Positions 31,601-42,839 of a DNA stretch of 64,000 nt are shown piece after piece. The notes beneath the pieces were generated by a model. The model was not told where the DNA came from and did no database searches. It was given only the letters and a program-made list of their open reading frames with translations. Made by a program: the position numbers and the translations under genes. The stretch's first letter is position 1; the number at the start of each line of letters is the position of its first letter. Origin of the DNA: Hypsibius dujardini (lineage: Eukaryota > Tardigrada > Eutardigrada > Parachela > Hypsibiidae); NCBI GenBank assembly GCA_001579985.1, contig LRSR01000025.1:17065-81064 (forward strand), in the 5' to 3' direction.

Positions 31601-33337
31601 GGAAAAAGGCTCACATTTATGGTTGGCGGTTCCGACTACGGTCTTTTGTGAGTAGGCTGACTTACGCCTACACACAAAGTGACGATAGGCGAAACAACAA
31701 AGTGGACAGTTTATCCACCCCGACTTTACCTTTCTTTTTCGATGCCGGAGCTGCATGCTGCTCACCGCCGGGTGGATCTGAGGTCTGAATTTGTGAAGAA
31801 GAAGTAGATGTGGAGGGCGTGTCAGAGGAGACAGACAATGTGGAGGCTTTGGGCTGCTGGGAAGAGGACGACCGACTGGTGGTGACGACACCGCCGGTTT
31901 TTATCCGCGACGACGAGGCCGACTTGCCCGTGGAGTTTGACGCGGAATTCCCGTTCGGTGCGGTAGTCTTCTTCTTCTGAAAAGTGGGAAAAAACGTTAA
32001 GAAAGCTCAAACTCTGAATAAAAAGAAAGTTTTGGTAATTAATTACAAAAAAAGGAAAAAGAATAACATAAAACAAAATTTGCTATAAATAGAAAGAATA
32101 ACATAATTCAAATAATTAAAGGCTTTCAGATCTCGGTCAGTCGCCTCGTTGACAGCACGTGCCTGAATCCAGACAATATATGTTTCAGACATTTTGTGAG
32201 CGGATAATAACAGCAATTAAACCGGTCAGCCATGCGCAGCGAAGCCCTCATGATACTTGAAAAAACCGGTTTCTCATATAATAGATTTAATGACCGCAAA
32301 CGAGGGTCAGACAGGCAAGAAGGGAGAGCAGCAGCACACTTCAGTGCGGAGTCACTCTTGCAACTTTAAACAGCTGCCGGCCGGGTGCGCTTATTTACTG
32401 ACCGCCTTCTCGATTTCACATTTTTCACTCGTCTAGCCGGACATCGGAGAATGAGACAATCTGTCTGGTGATGATGTGGCTGGCTGATTATAGGACCTGT
32501 CTGGGAGCTGACCAGCGGGTGGTGGACATGGTCTGTGAGTGGCGAGAAAATGGTCCGAACTTGGACCGCTTATTCTGCTGCATGCGATATGCTCATATGC
32601 TCTCCCCTCACCCTTGAATCGAATCTGACACAGACGGCCCGAATGTCTCATGAGATGCGAAACAGGCCGCGCAAAATGTCACAGCTGGATGTCCAAAATA
32701 ATAAAGTAAACAATTGCAGACCAGAGCATGAATCGCAAAACGCGAAAGCCAAGGATAAGCTACGGCTAGGCTCTGCTCCTATTACAGATGATTGCCAGCA
32801 AAATTACTAAGTAGGAGCCATAACAAAACTATTTCCGGCCAAAATAAATCCCTCAATATTTCCATGGGATTGGAAGTTTTCATTTGGTACCAGCGATGAG
32901 TGGGAGTTAGAAAAAGAGTGGAATATATAATATTAAAAATTCATCAGTCAGTCAACCGATGAAGGAAGCACTCACTTCAATGCACAAATCAATCAATCAA
33001 AATACACCAGCTGATCAATCAATCAAGCGAAGACAGCCTTAAACGTTCGAGCAAAACGCAGAGGGCATTCAAAAATCCAGAAACCACGATTTCCCCCGAT
33101 CGCGAGCCAAAAAAAATTTCGAAATCAAGTCCACTCGCCAAAGTCGGGGTAAAACCTGTTTCCGGCTACACACACAGACGCTCAAAACGGGGAGGAACCC
33201 TGGCATACCTGGTCTGGCTCGGTGCACTGGCCCAATGTGGGCCACTGGCGGAGATCCCGTAGCGTGGATGTGAAGTCCTGCTGATTCCGCGGACGCACTA
33301 CATCGGTGGCGAAGAGCGGGCCGTTGGAGGTGGCCAT
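25995..33337 (-). CDS. LARP1: La-related protein 1 without visible DM15 region
   Basis: Six exons on the minus strand: 33337-33209, 31976-31730, 30774-30295, 27859-27469, 26945-26801 and 26402-25995. Total 1800 nt, 599 aa, all junctions GT/AG with matching phase. The La motif runs across the last three exons: DLKEMIKYQIEYYFSAANLQ, KDFFLRRMMAPDGSV, LVASFQRVRNLTQDFNLILE, then VVEITDNFMIRPRETPDFWP, which matches animal LARP1 closely. Before it lie a W-P-x-L-G motif (DLRQWPTLGQ) in exon 1, Ser/Thr-rich and Asn/Pro-rich linkers and a Tyr/Gly/Asp-rich exon. After it the protein is Glu/Asp-rich and ends at LQQVM. Human LARP1 (about 1100 aa) carries C-terminal DM15 repeats that bind the mRNA cap and TOP motif; none is seen. 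LARP1 is a cytoplasmic RNA-binding protein linking mTOR to translation. A weak donor (CAG|GTCATG) just before the stop could lead to an unseen exon. Confidence 0.92.
27900..28700. repeat. Degenerate CAGA/GACTGACC tract in LARP1 intron 3
   Basis: An 800-bp stretch is made largely of CAGACAGA-like words mixed with GACC, GACT and CAGT words, ending in a purer (CAGA)n block near 28635-28668. It looks like an old, expanded and mutated tetranucleotide array rather than unique sequence. Confidence 0.8.
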
Positions 33338-34530
33338 TTCCGACGTGTTGGGATGTCAGCAGCGGTGGCGACCTGAAAATGGCCGGCGTAGGTTCAGTTC
33401 GGTCCACGAGCAAATTCCCCAGGATACAATATTCCGATTAGAATAAGAAAATGGCAGGGCGATGAAGTGTTGAATGGACTACGGAAAGGTGGTTGAGCCA
33501 AGGAGTTGGAACACGTCGGCGGTAGGGAAAAAGGCCAAAAAGTGGGAAATTGCAACATCGGGGGCCGGGTCGTCGTAAGCGTCTGCTGTGGGCAGCGTTT
33601 ACTGTGTGTGCGTGTGTGTTGATTTGGTCTGCAGGCAAAAAGAGACTGCGGCAGCGGTGTCGAAATCGTTAAACGTGGCGAAATCTCGAGTCGAGCAGTC
33701 GGAGTCTGGCGCTCTCTCCGGCTGCGTCTTTTCCGTGACACGTGTCGCAGTGGAATTGCGACTCGCTGTGAACGTTCACTTCAGGGAAAACAGCAGGTGC
33801 GTCATCACAGACAGGACAGACTACAGGGACAAGGCTCTTCTCCAGGCATGCGAGATGGACTTCTGTCTGTTATGCAAATTCGATGTGATTACTGCATGTG
33901 ATTACAGTTACGCTCCGTGATGTCATTGACCATTGACCACTGCTGGGATTGTAGAATTCGTGTTTTTGAATTGAATGTATTTTCAACTAGCGGAAGGAGT
34001 GACGTCCTAGCAAGATACGGCTTCAACGCTTGAATTCTGGGCTCTGAGACATATCGATTTTCTTGCCTAAATACTCCACTAAACCGCTCTAGCTTTTTTA
34101 GGCAAACATGTATTCTCGAATTGCATTTATGTATTGCTTGACTTTTGCTTGCAGTTCCGCACAGAGCCATGCAATTATTGTCGTTTGCATGACTGAAAAG
34201 AAAAGAAACTTGCCTGTGCACGGCGCACGGCATCGATCAGATCGAACCAAATACAAATTCCCGCAACCTCGAAATGAGCCATACGGTGTGCCCGAAACCT
34301 TTTTGTTAAATAAAGTGGCACTGCTTATACTTTTTCACACTACTGTGCCACATCACATCATCATTGGGGTTTGAGGGTCTAAAAGGAAAATTAAAAAGCC
34401 ATGTTTGGGCGTTGCGCACCATTTGCACGGAAAATTGTGCACATATGCACACTGCACATATAAACAAACACTTTTCGTTCACTCGGTATTCGAATGCTTC
34501 CTCCACTCCCGACTCCCTTTTATTTGAAAC
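33338..34530. promoter_or_regulatory. Divergent intergenic region between LARP1 and MAU2
   Basis: About 1.2 kb separates the two start codons and must hold both promoters. A TATATAAAC-like box lies at about 34459-34464, 67 bp before the MAU2 ATG. No other motif is convincing. Confidence 0.45.
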
Positions 34531-37526
34531 ATGAATAGCAATCCTTCGACAAGTCAATTTCCCCCCGTCCAGCCGTCATGGCAACAGGATCCGGGGGCAC
34601 TCTGGACGGATGCGGGGCAGTACGAGATGTATTTAGCTTTGCTCGGCTTAGCTGAGAGCTTGAAAAATCAAGGCAACGGCGAGGGATGCTACAAGTGTTT
34701 GATGGGCATCCTCAACCTGACAATTCCGTATAATGTCACCGCGAGGATCCACTGTGAAGTCGGGAAGCTGCTGTTGCGCCAGACGACCAACCAGGACCTC
34801 GCAAAGCAGTACCTAGACTCAGCTGTACGTGCTTTTAATTGATTGGCTGATTGACGGTTTGATTGTTTTGTCATTAAAGCGAGTGCTTGATTGACTAATG
34901 AACGGTTTGTTTCACAACGATTTTTATTTACGTTTTATTATGCTTTACTTGTCGATTAAACATTTTTTAGGCTATAGAGAAATTTTAAAATTATTTTACG
35001 TATGCCAGTATGAATTTAACTGTACTATTTGGATGTTTGCGATGAGAGTTCATTTGTTCACTTCATCGCTGGTGGATTGATTGATTGACGTGGTTTTACT
35101 GTTTCATTGTCTTCTTCATCTTTCTGTTTGTGTTTTTTTTGCAGTTTCAACTATGCCAGAACGTAAGTAATCATCTAAGCAGTTCTTTCTGTGGTGAAAT
35201 TATATATTAGTATTTGGAGCTGGAATTTTTGGGATACGTAGGCAGCAGCAGGGAGTGCACTCGAAGACACCAAACTCGACGCGGCATCATGTCTCGCTGA
35301 GCTTTGCGAGATTCAGGTATGTAATAAGACGCAAATATAGCTATCATTATGGCGAGTTTGTCTGATTTGATTTCTTTCTTGTGTAGGGTAACATCTCTCA
35401 GGCAAGGGATATACTACATGGAGCCATTGAGCAGTCACAGCATTCTCCCTACTGGCAGTGCAACTTTATCTTTCAACTTGCGGTTAGTTCTTGGTGGGCT
35501 TGGTATTTCGAATGGAGAGAATTGGGAGAAGTTTTGTGTTATATTTGCAGAAAGTATTCTTACAAGGACAAGATTTCTCAGGTGAACCTGCTGCACGTCT
35601 GCATTTTGTTTATCTGTCTGTTTGTCTGTCTGTATCTCTCTCTCTCTCTGCCTATTGGCCTGACAATCTGCTAGTTTGCCTACTTGCCTGCTTGCCTTTC
35701 TGTCTGCCTATCATGTGCCGGTGTTTGGCCTACCTGCGTTGTATCAGTTAATCTCACTTTTTTCTCATCGCTTCCTTTCTTTTCAGTCGCCACACAAATT
35801 TTGACACTGGGCGAGTCCTTTTCGGCACGCCACCAAGCGCAATATCTGAATCTCCTCTTCCAATTAACGAGAGCGCATGTATGTATTTTTCTACTTCTTC
35901 CCAGAATCAATGGTTTATACCCAAGTCATATCACCTCAGGTGCAATTACGAGCACGGCAATACCAGGCGGCAGCCCTCGTGCTCTCCAACATTCAGACGC
36001 AACTCGACAGTGTCAGCCAGACCGGCATCATCGCACCCCTTCTCCGGGAGGAACTTCGCTTTTACCTGCTTTCCCTGGAGGTGCTGTGCCAACTGGGTCT
36101 GGGCCGAGCCAAGTCGTCCAGGCAATATGTCCTGGGATTGCAAACGTGTTCGGACACAGTCACTCAGCTGAAAGCTACTAGCAGTCCGCTTTCTCCGCAA
36201 GGTCTATCTCCGGATTCGACATGCCATCCACTTGAGGCATTCACTCTGGCACCAACAAATCTCCTGCCTGCACTGACGTTTGCGTGTAAGTTTAGACATA
36301 CAAACAGGCAGCTGAAAGACGGCGAGACAGGCGCCACGCAAACAGACATTCAGACAGAGGGGCAGACAAACTTTCGGACAGACAAACGAGACAAGCTGTC
36401 ACACAAACAGAGAGACAGATAGATAGGCAGCGACAGACGGAAAAACAGAGAGAGGGAGGCAACAAGCAGACAGGTAGACATTGGGTTGTAGATATACAGA
36501 GAGAATGTTGAACTTGATAGACAAAGCAGTCACAGTAGCACATGGAGGGATGGGCCAATAGCATATTTCCAGCAAGACAGTGGTCACTGGTTTTTTTCCT
36601 CTTTAGTATCGGCACAATTCTTCGGGATAATCGGATATCATGACAAACTTGATCGACTGGGCGGACGCACAATCGCATACTTGAACGGTCTGGAATCGAT
36701 TGAACCGAGTCCAGTTCAGGATGCCCTTCGCTTGGCAATGTATCAAAACCTGATTCCTGCCAGTCTAACATCCGGCCGGTTGAACCAAGCGTTGGAAGAA
36801 GTCTCGCAATACGTCGCTCTATGGTTCGTCTTTTGACTATTTGTTCATATATGCCTCCTGGTCCTGGATAAGTTTGTTTGTTTCTGTTTGCATGTGATTT
36901 GCCTGCCTATATATCCACAAACAGACAGACAGAGGCAACGGAAAAGGCACGTAGAAAGAAACAAGAGTCTCTCTATGTGTATCTCTGTCTGTTTCTTCGT
37001 CTGGCGATGAATCTATTTGTGCCCACTTTCTCTAAAAAAATTTTAATTTATTTTTTAGCGCTAAAGATCCTAAGGCTCTTCAGACGCACAAAAACCAACT
37101 GCACACCATGTTGGGAATGTGTGCCCTACAATTTGGCTATTACGACGTGGCCGAGTCTCAACTGAATCTCGCGTACAGGTTCGTGTTATTAATCCTCGCT
37201 ACTACCAAATGTATATTTGCTGCTTGTGATGAAGTTCTTTTCGGTTCATTATAGGTTGTCGTTAACCAATGAGTCCACTATTTTTGTCAGCCTTAACATG
37301 GCACTGCTCTACTTCCGCCGGCAGCGTTTCCAAGAGATGGCCGCTATCGTTCAACGCATTCGACCAGACATTACGCATACCGACCATGTCGGTTTGAGAT
37401 GCGCCGTGGTGGTCGTACAGGGACTGTTGGCATTTGTTGAGGTAGCGTTCCATCTGTCTGTTTGTCTGTCTCCCTGTTTGTGTGTCTGATTATCTGTCTG
37501 TTTGCCTATGTGTCTGCCTACTATCA

Positions 37527-37597
<71 letters not shown>

Positions 37598-38393
37598 ATG
37601 TCTGACTGACTATCTGCTTTCTGACTGTCCATCTGTCTTGTCTACCTGTGTGCCTGTTTTCTGTGCCTGTCGGTTTGTTTCGCCTGCCTTCTGTTTGATT
37701 TCGACTACTTATCTAACGGTCTTGTAATTTGACGTTGGTTCTTCTTTTGTCAGAGACGCGGTGCCGATGCCAAGATGTTACTCCGAAACGGACTCCAGTT
37801 GAGCAATGAGGAGGACTTAAACCAGCTGATGGCAGTTGCACTGATGCTAATGGCCAAAAACTGTGCTGGGTTAAATGAATTCCATGACGTCGTGAAAGTC
37901 GCAAAAACCGCCTACGATCTGGCCGAGAAAATTCCAGACCAGACGCTCCAAGCAGCTGCCGTTACTTCACTATCAGGTTTTCTAATTGTCACTTCTTTCG
38001 GATTTGCCTTGTTGCAGGACGTCTGACTGTGAAATCTTCTTTTCCATGTAGAAGTCTATGCCCTGCTAGGTGATTTTCCCAATCAGTCCAACGCAGTGGC
38101 CTGTCTACAGCGCTTCTCCCAACGAGAGCATCAGGAAACCACTCTGGTCCGACAGAATCCGAAGCTCAATGTTATTCAGGTGTGTGGCATATTTTTTTCA
38201 CAGCTCTGTCGATGCTTCTCTGGGTGGACACGTCGGCCATTTACAGTATTTTCTTTGTACATCTGTCTATCTGGCGATTGTGTCTCTGCTGTTTGCGCTC
38301 TGTTTGTTTCTCTATCTATGTGCCATTCTCCTGGTCTTCTAATCTGCATCTCTGTTACGCTATCTGTCTTTCCGTCCGTCCGTCCGTCTGTCC

Positions 38394-38437
<44 letters not shown>

Positions 38438-38685
38438 GGTGGTCTGCCTCTATGTCTCTCTGCCTGCCTGCTTGTCTGTCTATCTATTTGCCTTTTTCTG
38501 TCAATCTGTCTGTTTGACTGTCTGACTGTGTGTCTGTGTTTGTGTCTGTCGATCTGTTTGTCTGTCTCTTGTCTGTCTCTCTGCCTTTCTGCATGTCTGT
38601 CTGTTTGTCTGTCTTCCTGTTGGTTGATCTGTTTTTCGGTCTCTCTGCCCGTCTGCTTGTTTGTTTATCTTTCTGCTTCCCTGTA

Positions 38686-38726
<41 letters not shown>

Positions 38727-38905
38727 ATCTGTCTGTCCGTCTGGAAAATTGTTTTATGTTGTGTTTCTGGACACGTGTTTGATATAAATTTTTTTTGTAT
38801 GTCAGTGGTAAACTTTCCATGAGCGGTCAGACTGACTTTTACTTGTGAACTAATTAAATTTGGTTCTTCCGTTTGTTGCAGTGGACGGAAGCCGTGGCCC
38901 AGTGA
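34531..38905 (+). CDS. MAU2: MAU2 chromatid cohesion factor (SCC4 cohesin loader subunit)
   Basis: Thirteen exons: 34531-34824, 35145-35162, 35242-35316, 35387-35482, 35551-35581, 35787-35878, 35940-36285, 36607-36823, 37059-37178, 37255-37441, 37754-37976, 38052-38179 and 38882-38905. Total 1851 nt, 616 aa (human MAU2 is about 613), every phase consistent. Landmarks: YEMYLALLGLAESLKNQG, ARIHCEVGKLLL, SPYWQCNFIFQLA, LGMCALQFGYYDVAESQLNL, STIFVSLNMALLYFRRQRF, LSNEEDLNQLMAVALMLMAK, and the C-terminal VIQWTEAVAQ matching the ITWTDG end of MAU2. It is a superhelix of TPR-like repeats that wraps the N-terminus of NIPBL/SCC2 and helps load cohesin onto chromatin. Exon 2 is 18 nt (FQLCQN). Introns carry long TCTG arrays. 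An AATAAA at 39124 follows the stop by about 220 bp. Very secure as a family call; the exon 3 acceptor could shift by a codon or two in a CAGCAGCAG run. Confidence 0.96.
37485..37598. repeat. (TCTG)n microsatellite in MAU2 intron 10
   Basis: Long, nearly pure TGTC/TCTG tetranucleotide tract, flanked by degenerate units over about 250 bp. Confidence 0.95.
38345..38745. repeat. (TCTG)n microsatellite in MAU2 intron 12
   Basis: About 400 bp of pure and degenerate CTGT units. The array produces long cysteine/leucine-rich open frames on + and aspartate/glutamine-rich frames on -, which are artefacts. Confidence 0.95.
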
Positions 38906-39138
38906 GCTTATTAAACTCACTTCTTCATGTTCGACACTCATGTCAGTATATGCCCAGCATGCGTCGTTGTCTGCCTCGTTGTTGTCGTGTGCTTCTCTTT
39001 TTAGCAGTTTAAATTTTTGTGCTCTTTTTTACTTGTAAATAGTTTTTTCGCATGAGCTACTTACTGTACCTGTGAGTCTTGCCCTTTTTCAGGATGTTTT
39101 TTTTCTCAGTAACGAACAAGCTTAATAAATGTACTCTA

Positions 39139-39281
39139 CTGCCGCGATTAAACCGGTCACTTTAGCCGCGCCTCCGTCACACGCGCCTGTGTGTTGAGTG
39201 AGCACACACACTCACACACTCACACTCACACAGGTCGAATGCGCTGCCCGGGGAAAAAAGTGACCGGTTTAATCGCGGCAG
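39139..39281. mobile_element. 143-bp MITE with perfect 25-bp TIRs and TA target
   Basis: CTGCCGCGATTAAACCGGTC followed by ACTTT at the left end is repeated exactly in inverted form at the right end. Both ends abut TA, the target duplication of Tc1/mariner-type elements. The centre is a CA/CACT-rich stretch. It lies ten bases after the MAU2 polyadenylation signal. Confidence 0.9.
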
Positions 39282-40410
39282 TACAGTAATGCAATCATCA
39301 ACTGGCATTTCAGCATCGCAATGGGTAACAATTATAGGCACACCATAAAATCCTCTACCGGACGCCTAATCAGCGGTAGTACTTCGCCAAGTAATAAGGC
39401 ACTCAAATTTGTTGCAATTCTTATCTCGCGGAGGCCTGTACCAACCACGGTCAAAGATATTTCGGTCCGTTATTTTACGTATCTTTGTGGTACATGTCAA
39501 TTCAAATGCATATCTCCCCACACACTTTCGCCCTCGCGAAGAGGTCACGTTTTTCGAGACTACAATGACAAGGCGCAGAGAATAGGAGGGAAGAAAAATG
39601 CCACGTAAGGTTCGTGTACAGTCGCGAAGATACCATTGCTGCATGGTCTGGTCCTACGCTGCCGATGGACTCACGTGTCTGCCTTACAAGGAAACTGCAC
39701 CACTCTCTCCCGCAAAAACTTTTCCTTCTGATTGTCATCATGTATTTGTCTGGTTTATTTGGCAATATGCCCATTGAGAAAACCGGCAATAAACGAGACC
39801 TTCTATTTTTAAATATTAATAACTTGCTCTACTCGTTTTAGATGGCGCTGCGATGTCAACAAGGTTTCGGCCCGATTGATTGTTAAATCGGTGTTTATTT
39901 AAAGCATTACTGAAGTCATTAATCCTGCAATCAATCTTACGCTTTCAGAGTAACTTTGCAGCGCCCTCTATAACGCCGTGAACCAGCTTTTAAATATTTA
40001 AAAATAGAAGCTTTTGCCGGAGAGAGTGGTGCAATTTCCTTGTCAGAAGAGCGGTCTAATGATTCCCGCTGCATAGATCCACGGCTGCCATTCGTGTCAA
40101 AGTTATCCTTAGCCTCGCCATTAAAGTCCAATATGTCCTAGATAAACACTGTCAAGTTATAAAAGGTATCAAGATATTTTTTCGGAATTACCTTATCTCG
40201 GCAAATTCAAATTTAATGCTGTGGCCCGAGCAGTTTTTGGCATGGGTAAAAGTACGTATATCGAGAAAGCAGCTCTTGCTATCCCAACTTAATTTTAAAG
40301 CCTTTGTTTATCTGCAGTACTACATTATTACTAGGTAGTCTGTGTAGTTAACTCAGTTACAGTATAACCCAAGGGATATCGCTTTAACGAGTCACTAATA
40401 TGACCATATA

Positions 40411-42833
40411 ATGAGGCAGAAAATTAAGCTAGCGCTCATCGGCAGCGGATACTCCGGATTGTGTGCGCTGATACATTTTCTTCCCGACCCGCGCTATGAG
40501 GTCGTCGCTTTTGAGCAGTCTAAAACTATTGGAGGGATATGGAACTACCCCACGGCTGAAGCCACATCTTCGGCTTACTGAAGATCATATCGAAATTTAC
40601 GGTATGTTTCATCAACTTAATTAATTTCGACAGACCTCATCTTTGTTTGGCCATGACGTCTCCCTACATTTAATACCCGGTACCTGTACTAGCTAGTTTC
40701 ATTAAAACCTAACCCAAATTTTCATCCGTAGCCTTACCCTTACCCTCACCCTTACCCTCACCCTTACCCTCACCCTTACCCTCACCCTTACCCTCACCCT
40801 TACTCTTACCTTTAACTTAACCTTACTTTTACAATTATCCTTACCCTGACCCTTGACCCTCAGATACCCTTACCTTTACCCTCACCAATTACCCTTACTC
40901 TTACCCTTACCCATATCCTAACCATTGAGTACCGTATTCCCCAGATCTCAAGGGACAGTTAAGCCCCACCCCTTCCGTCATTGGTTGACTGTTCAATCGG
41001 ATTCAGTGTGTCGTGATTGGTTGAAATTTAAGAGCAACTTGGCAGCGATTGATTGATTGATTAAGCGAAATTTCTTGACGCACACATTGAATCAGTTGAT
41101 TGATTGATTGTAGATAAACAATAGCAAACGGTGATGAACAGATAAAATCCGGGATGGATCAAATTAACTGGTAAGACAAAAAAGTGTCTCTTAAGATCGG
41201 GGGATTACGGTACCCTAATCCTTATCCTTACCCTTACCCTTCTCGCCCTTTCTATTATCAGAACAACCATCCCGAGGGACTTGATGGCCCTGGAGGGATA
41301 TCTTTTCCCGAAGTGCCCAACTTCCTCGTATTGTGATGCAGCGGTTGTTCGCGGTTATTTGAAGGACTACGCACACCATTTCGATCTGCTATTCAGTATC
41401 AAGGTAGTAGGTGCCTAACTTTTGAACTTTCAACTGCCACTCGAATTTAGCAGCATATTTCGTTGCAGTTTCAGCACCGCGTTAACTCGGTCTCACCAAT
41501 TTTGCCTGCGAGCTTGGCGCCCGGGGTTGATCCACAATAGCATGTCACAGTGGAAAATCTGCTGGAGCAGTCCAGCGAAAGCATAACATTTGATGCTGTC
41601 CTTGTCTGCTCTGGGTAAGAGTATAATAAGACATTTCTATAATTTCAATCGTTAGAGTATAATCGCAGTATAACTGTTCATTTTCAGAAAGCAGCACAGG
41701 CCGGTATGTGCCGGACATACCTGGCTTGTCCACCTTCAAAGGAAGCATTATCCACAGCACGCAGTACCGCAAAGCGAAAGTCTTCAAGAACAAGCGTATC
41801 GTACTTGTGGAAGTGGATTGAGTTCACGAGACACCTCACAGAACATGGCTAAGGAAGCGCAAAAGGTAGTTAATCTTTATCCGGTGAACCCCGGTATAAA
41901 CTTTTTAATTTTAATGTCTCTCGACATTCCGAAAAAAGTCACAAACGAGTTCTGAAATTATACTTTACTGACAAACTCTGGTAGCAACATAAATCATTTT
42001 TGATTTGTTCAAGTAAAACGAAAATGTGTGTATTATGATACTTATTTTAATATAAATTTTGTTGAATTAGAAACTAGAATACTAAATAGTATATTTGAAT
42101 CGAATCTACAGTAATATCTTCTGGATGTTTTTCAGGTTATAATTAGCCAGAGACCGGATAGTCCTCAAAAATTCACCCTCAGCAGGCAATTCCATAATAT
42201 TCTGGAAACCGGTCCGGTGAGCTACTCACCCGAGGGTGTGGTGCTCGAAGACGAGACCGAAGAAGCAGTAGACGTCATCATTCTCTGCACCGGGTTCAAG
42301 TTCGACTTCCCTTTCTGACCAAAGAATGTCGTGTTGAGACTGGCGTGGAAAGAGTTCGTCCCCTTTATCGCCATATTATCCATTGCGAGTACCCCACAAT
42401 GGCGTTCATCCTGATGGTAAAGATCGTCAGTTTAAACCCCGTATTGGACTGTCAGGTCAAATGGGTTAAGGCGGTCTTGGAAGGGAAAGTGTCGTTTCCA
42501 ACGGCGGAGCAGATGTGGACGGAGACCGAGCGTGAGTTCGCTGAGCTTGGAGTCCAAGAACAGCTCGAGGCAGACAGATTGGAACGCCGTGCCCACGCGC
42601 TGGACTACCGGATGTGGCCGTATTTGGACAGAATGATCGAAGAAGCTGCGTTGGAACCGTACGAGCCGGTGGTGAAGAAGATGATGACCGTTTCGATGAA
42701 GTGGCTGCTCGAGGAGATCACTACGTACCAGCAATACAGACTGGAAAGGATCGATGCGGAGAACTATGTGGCGGAGAAATTGTTTACATCAAGCAGCGGC
42801 ATGTTACGAGCACTTCGAGCATATTCTTTTTAG
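40411..42833 (+). pseudogene. Flavin-containing monooxygenase pseudogene
   Basis: Former exons can be traced at 40411-40601, 41262-41403, 41469-41614, about 41690-41865 and 42136-42833. FMO hallmarks are readable: FAD-binding IGSGYSGLCA, EQSKTIGGIWNY, the block TTIPRDLMALEG then EVPNF in a shifted frame, RYVPDIPGL, the NADPH-binding block VLVGSGLSSRDTSQNMAKEA in two frames, ILCTGFKFDFPF, and PLYRHIIHCEYPTMAFI near the end. Defects include an in-frame TGA after SSAY in the first exon, frame changes near 41320, 41700 and 41815, and a one-base loss at 42318 that turns FPFL into a stop. FMOs are NADPH-dependent microsomal monooxygenases of soft nucleophiles. Intron borders are still GT/AG, so the gene died recently. 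Confidence 0.85.
40735..40930. repeat. Telomere-like (CCCTTACCCTCA)n tandem array
   Basis: About five regular 12-bp units followed by degenerate CCCTTA and CCTTAC units, with scattered copies again at 41220-41245. It lies inside the first intron of the FMO pseudogene. The unit resembles, but is not a rotation of, the animal telomere repeat TTAGGG. Confidence 0.9.
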
Positions 42834-42839
42834 TTTAAA

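Noticed and set aside
38096-38787. Long Cys/Leu/Ser-rich frame and antisense Asp/Gln/Thr-rich frame
   Set aside because: Produced by the TCTG microsatellite in a MAU2 intron; not coding.
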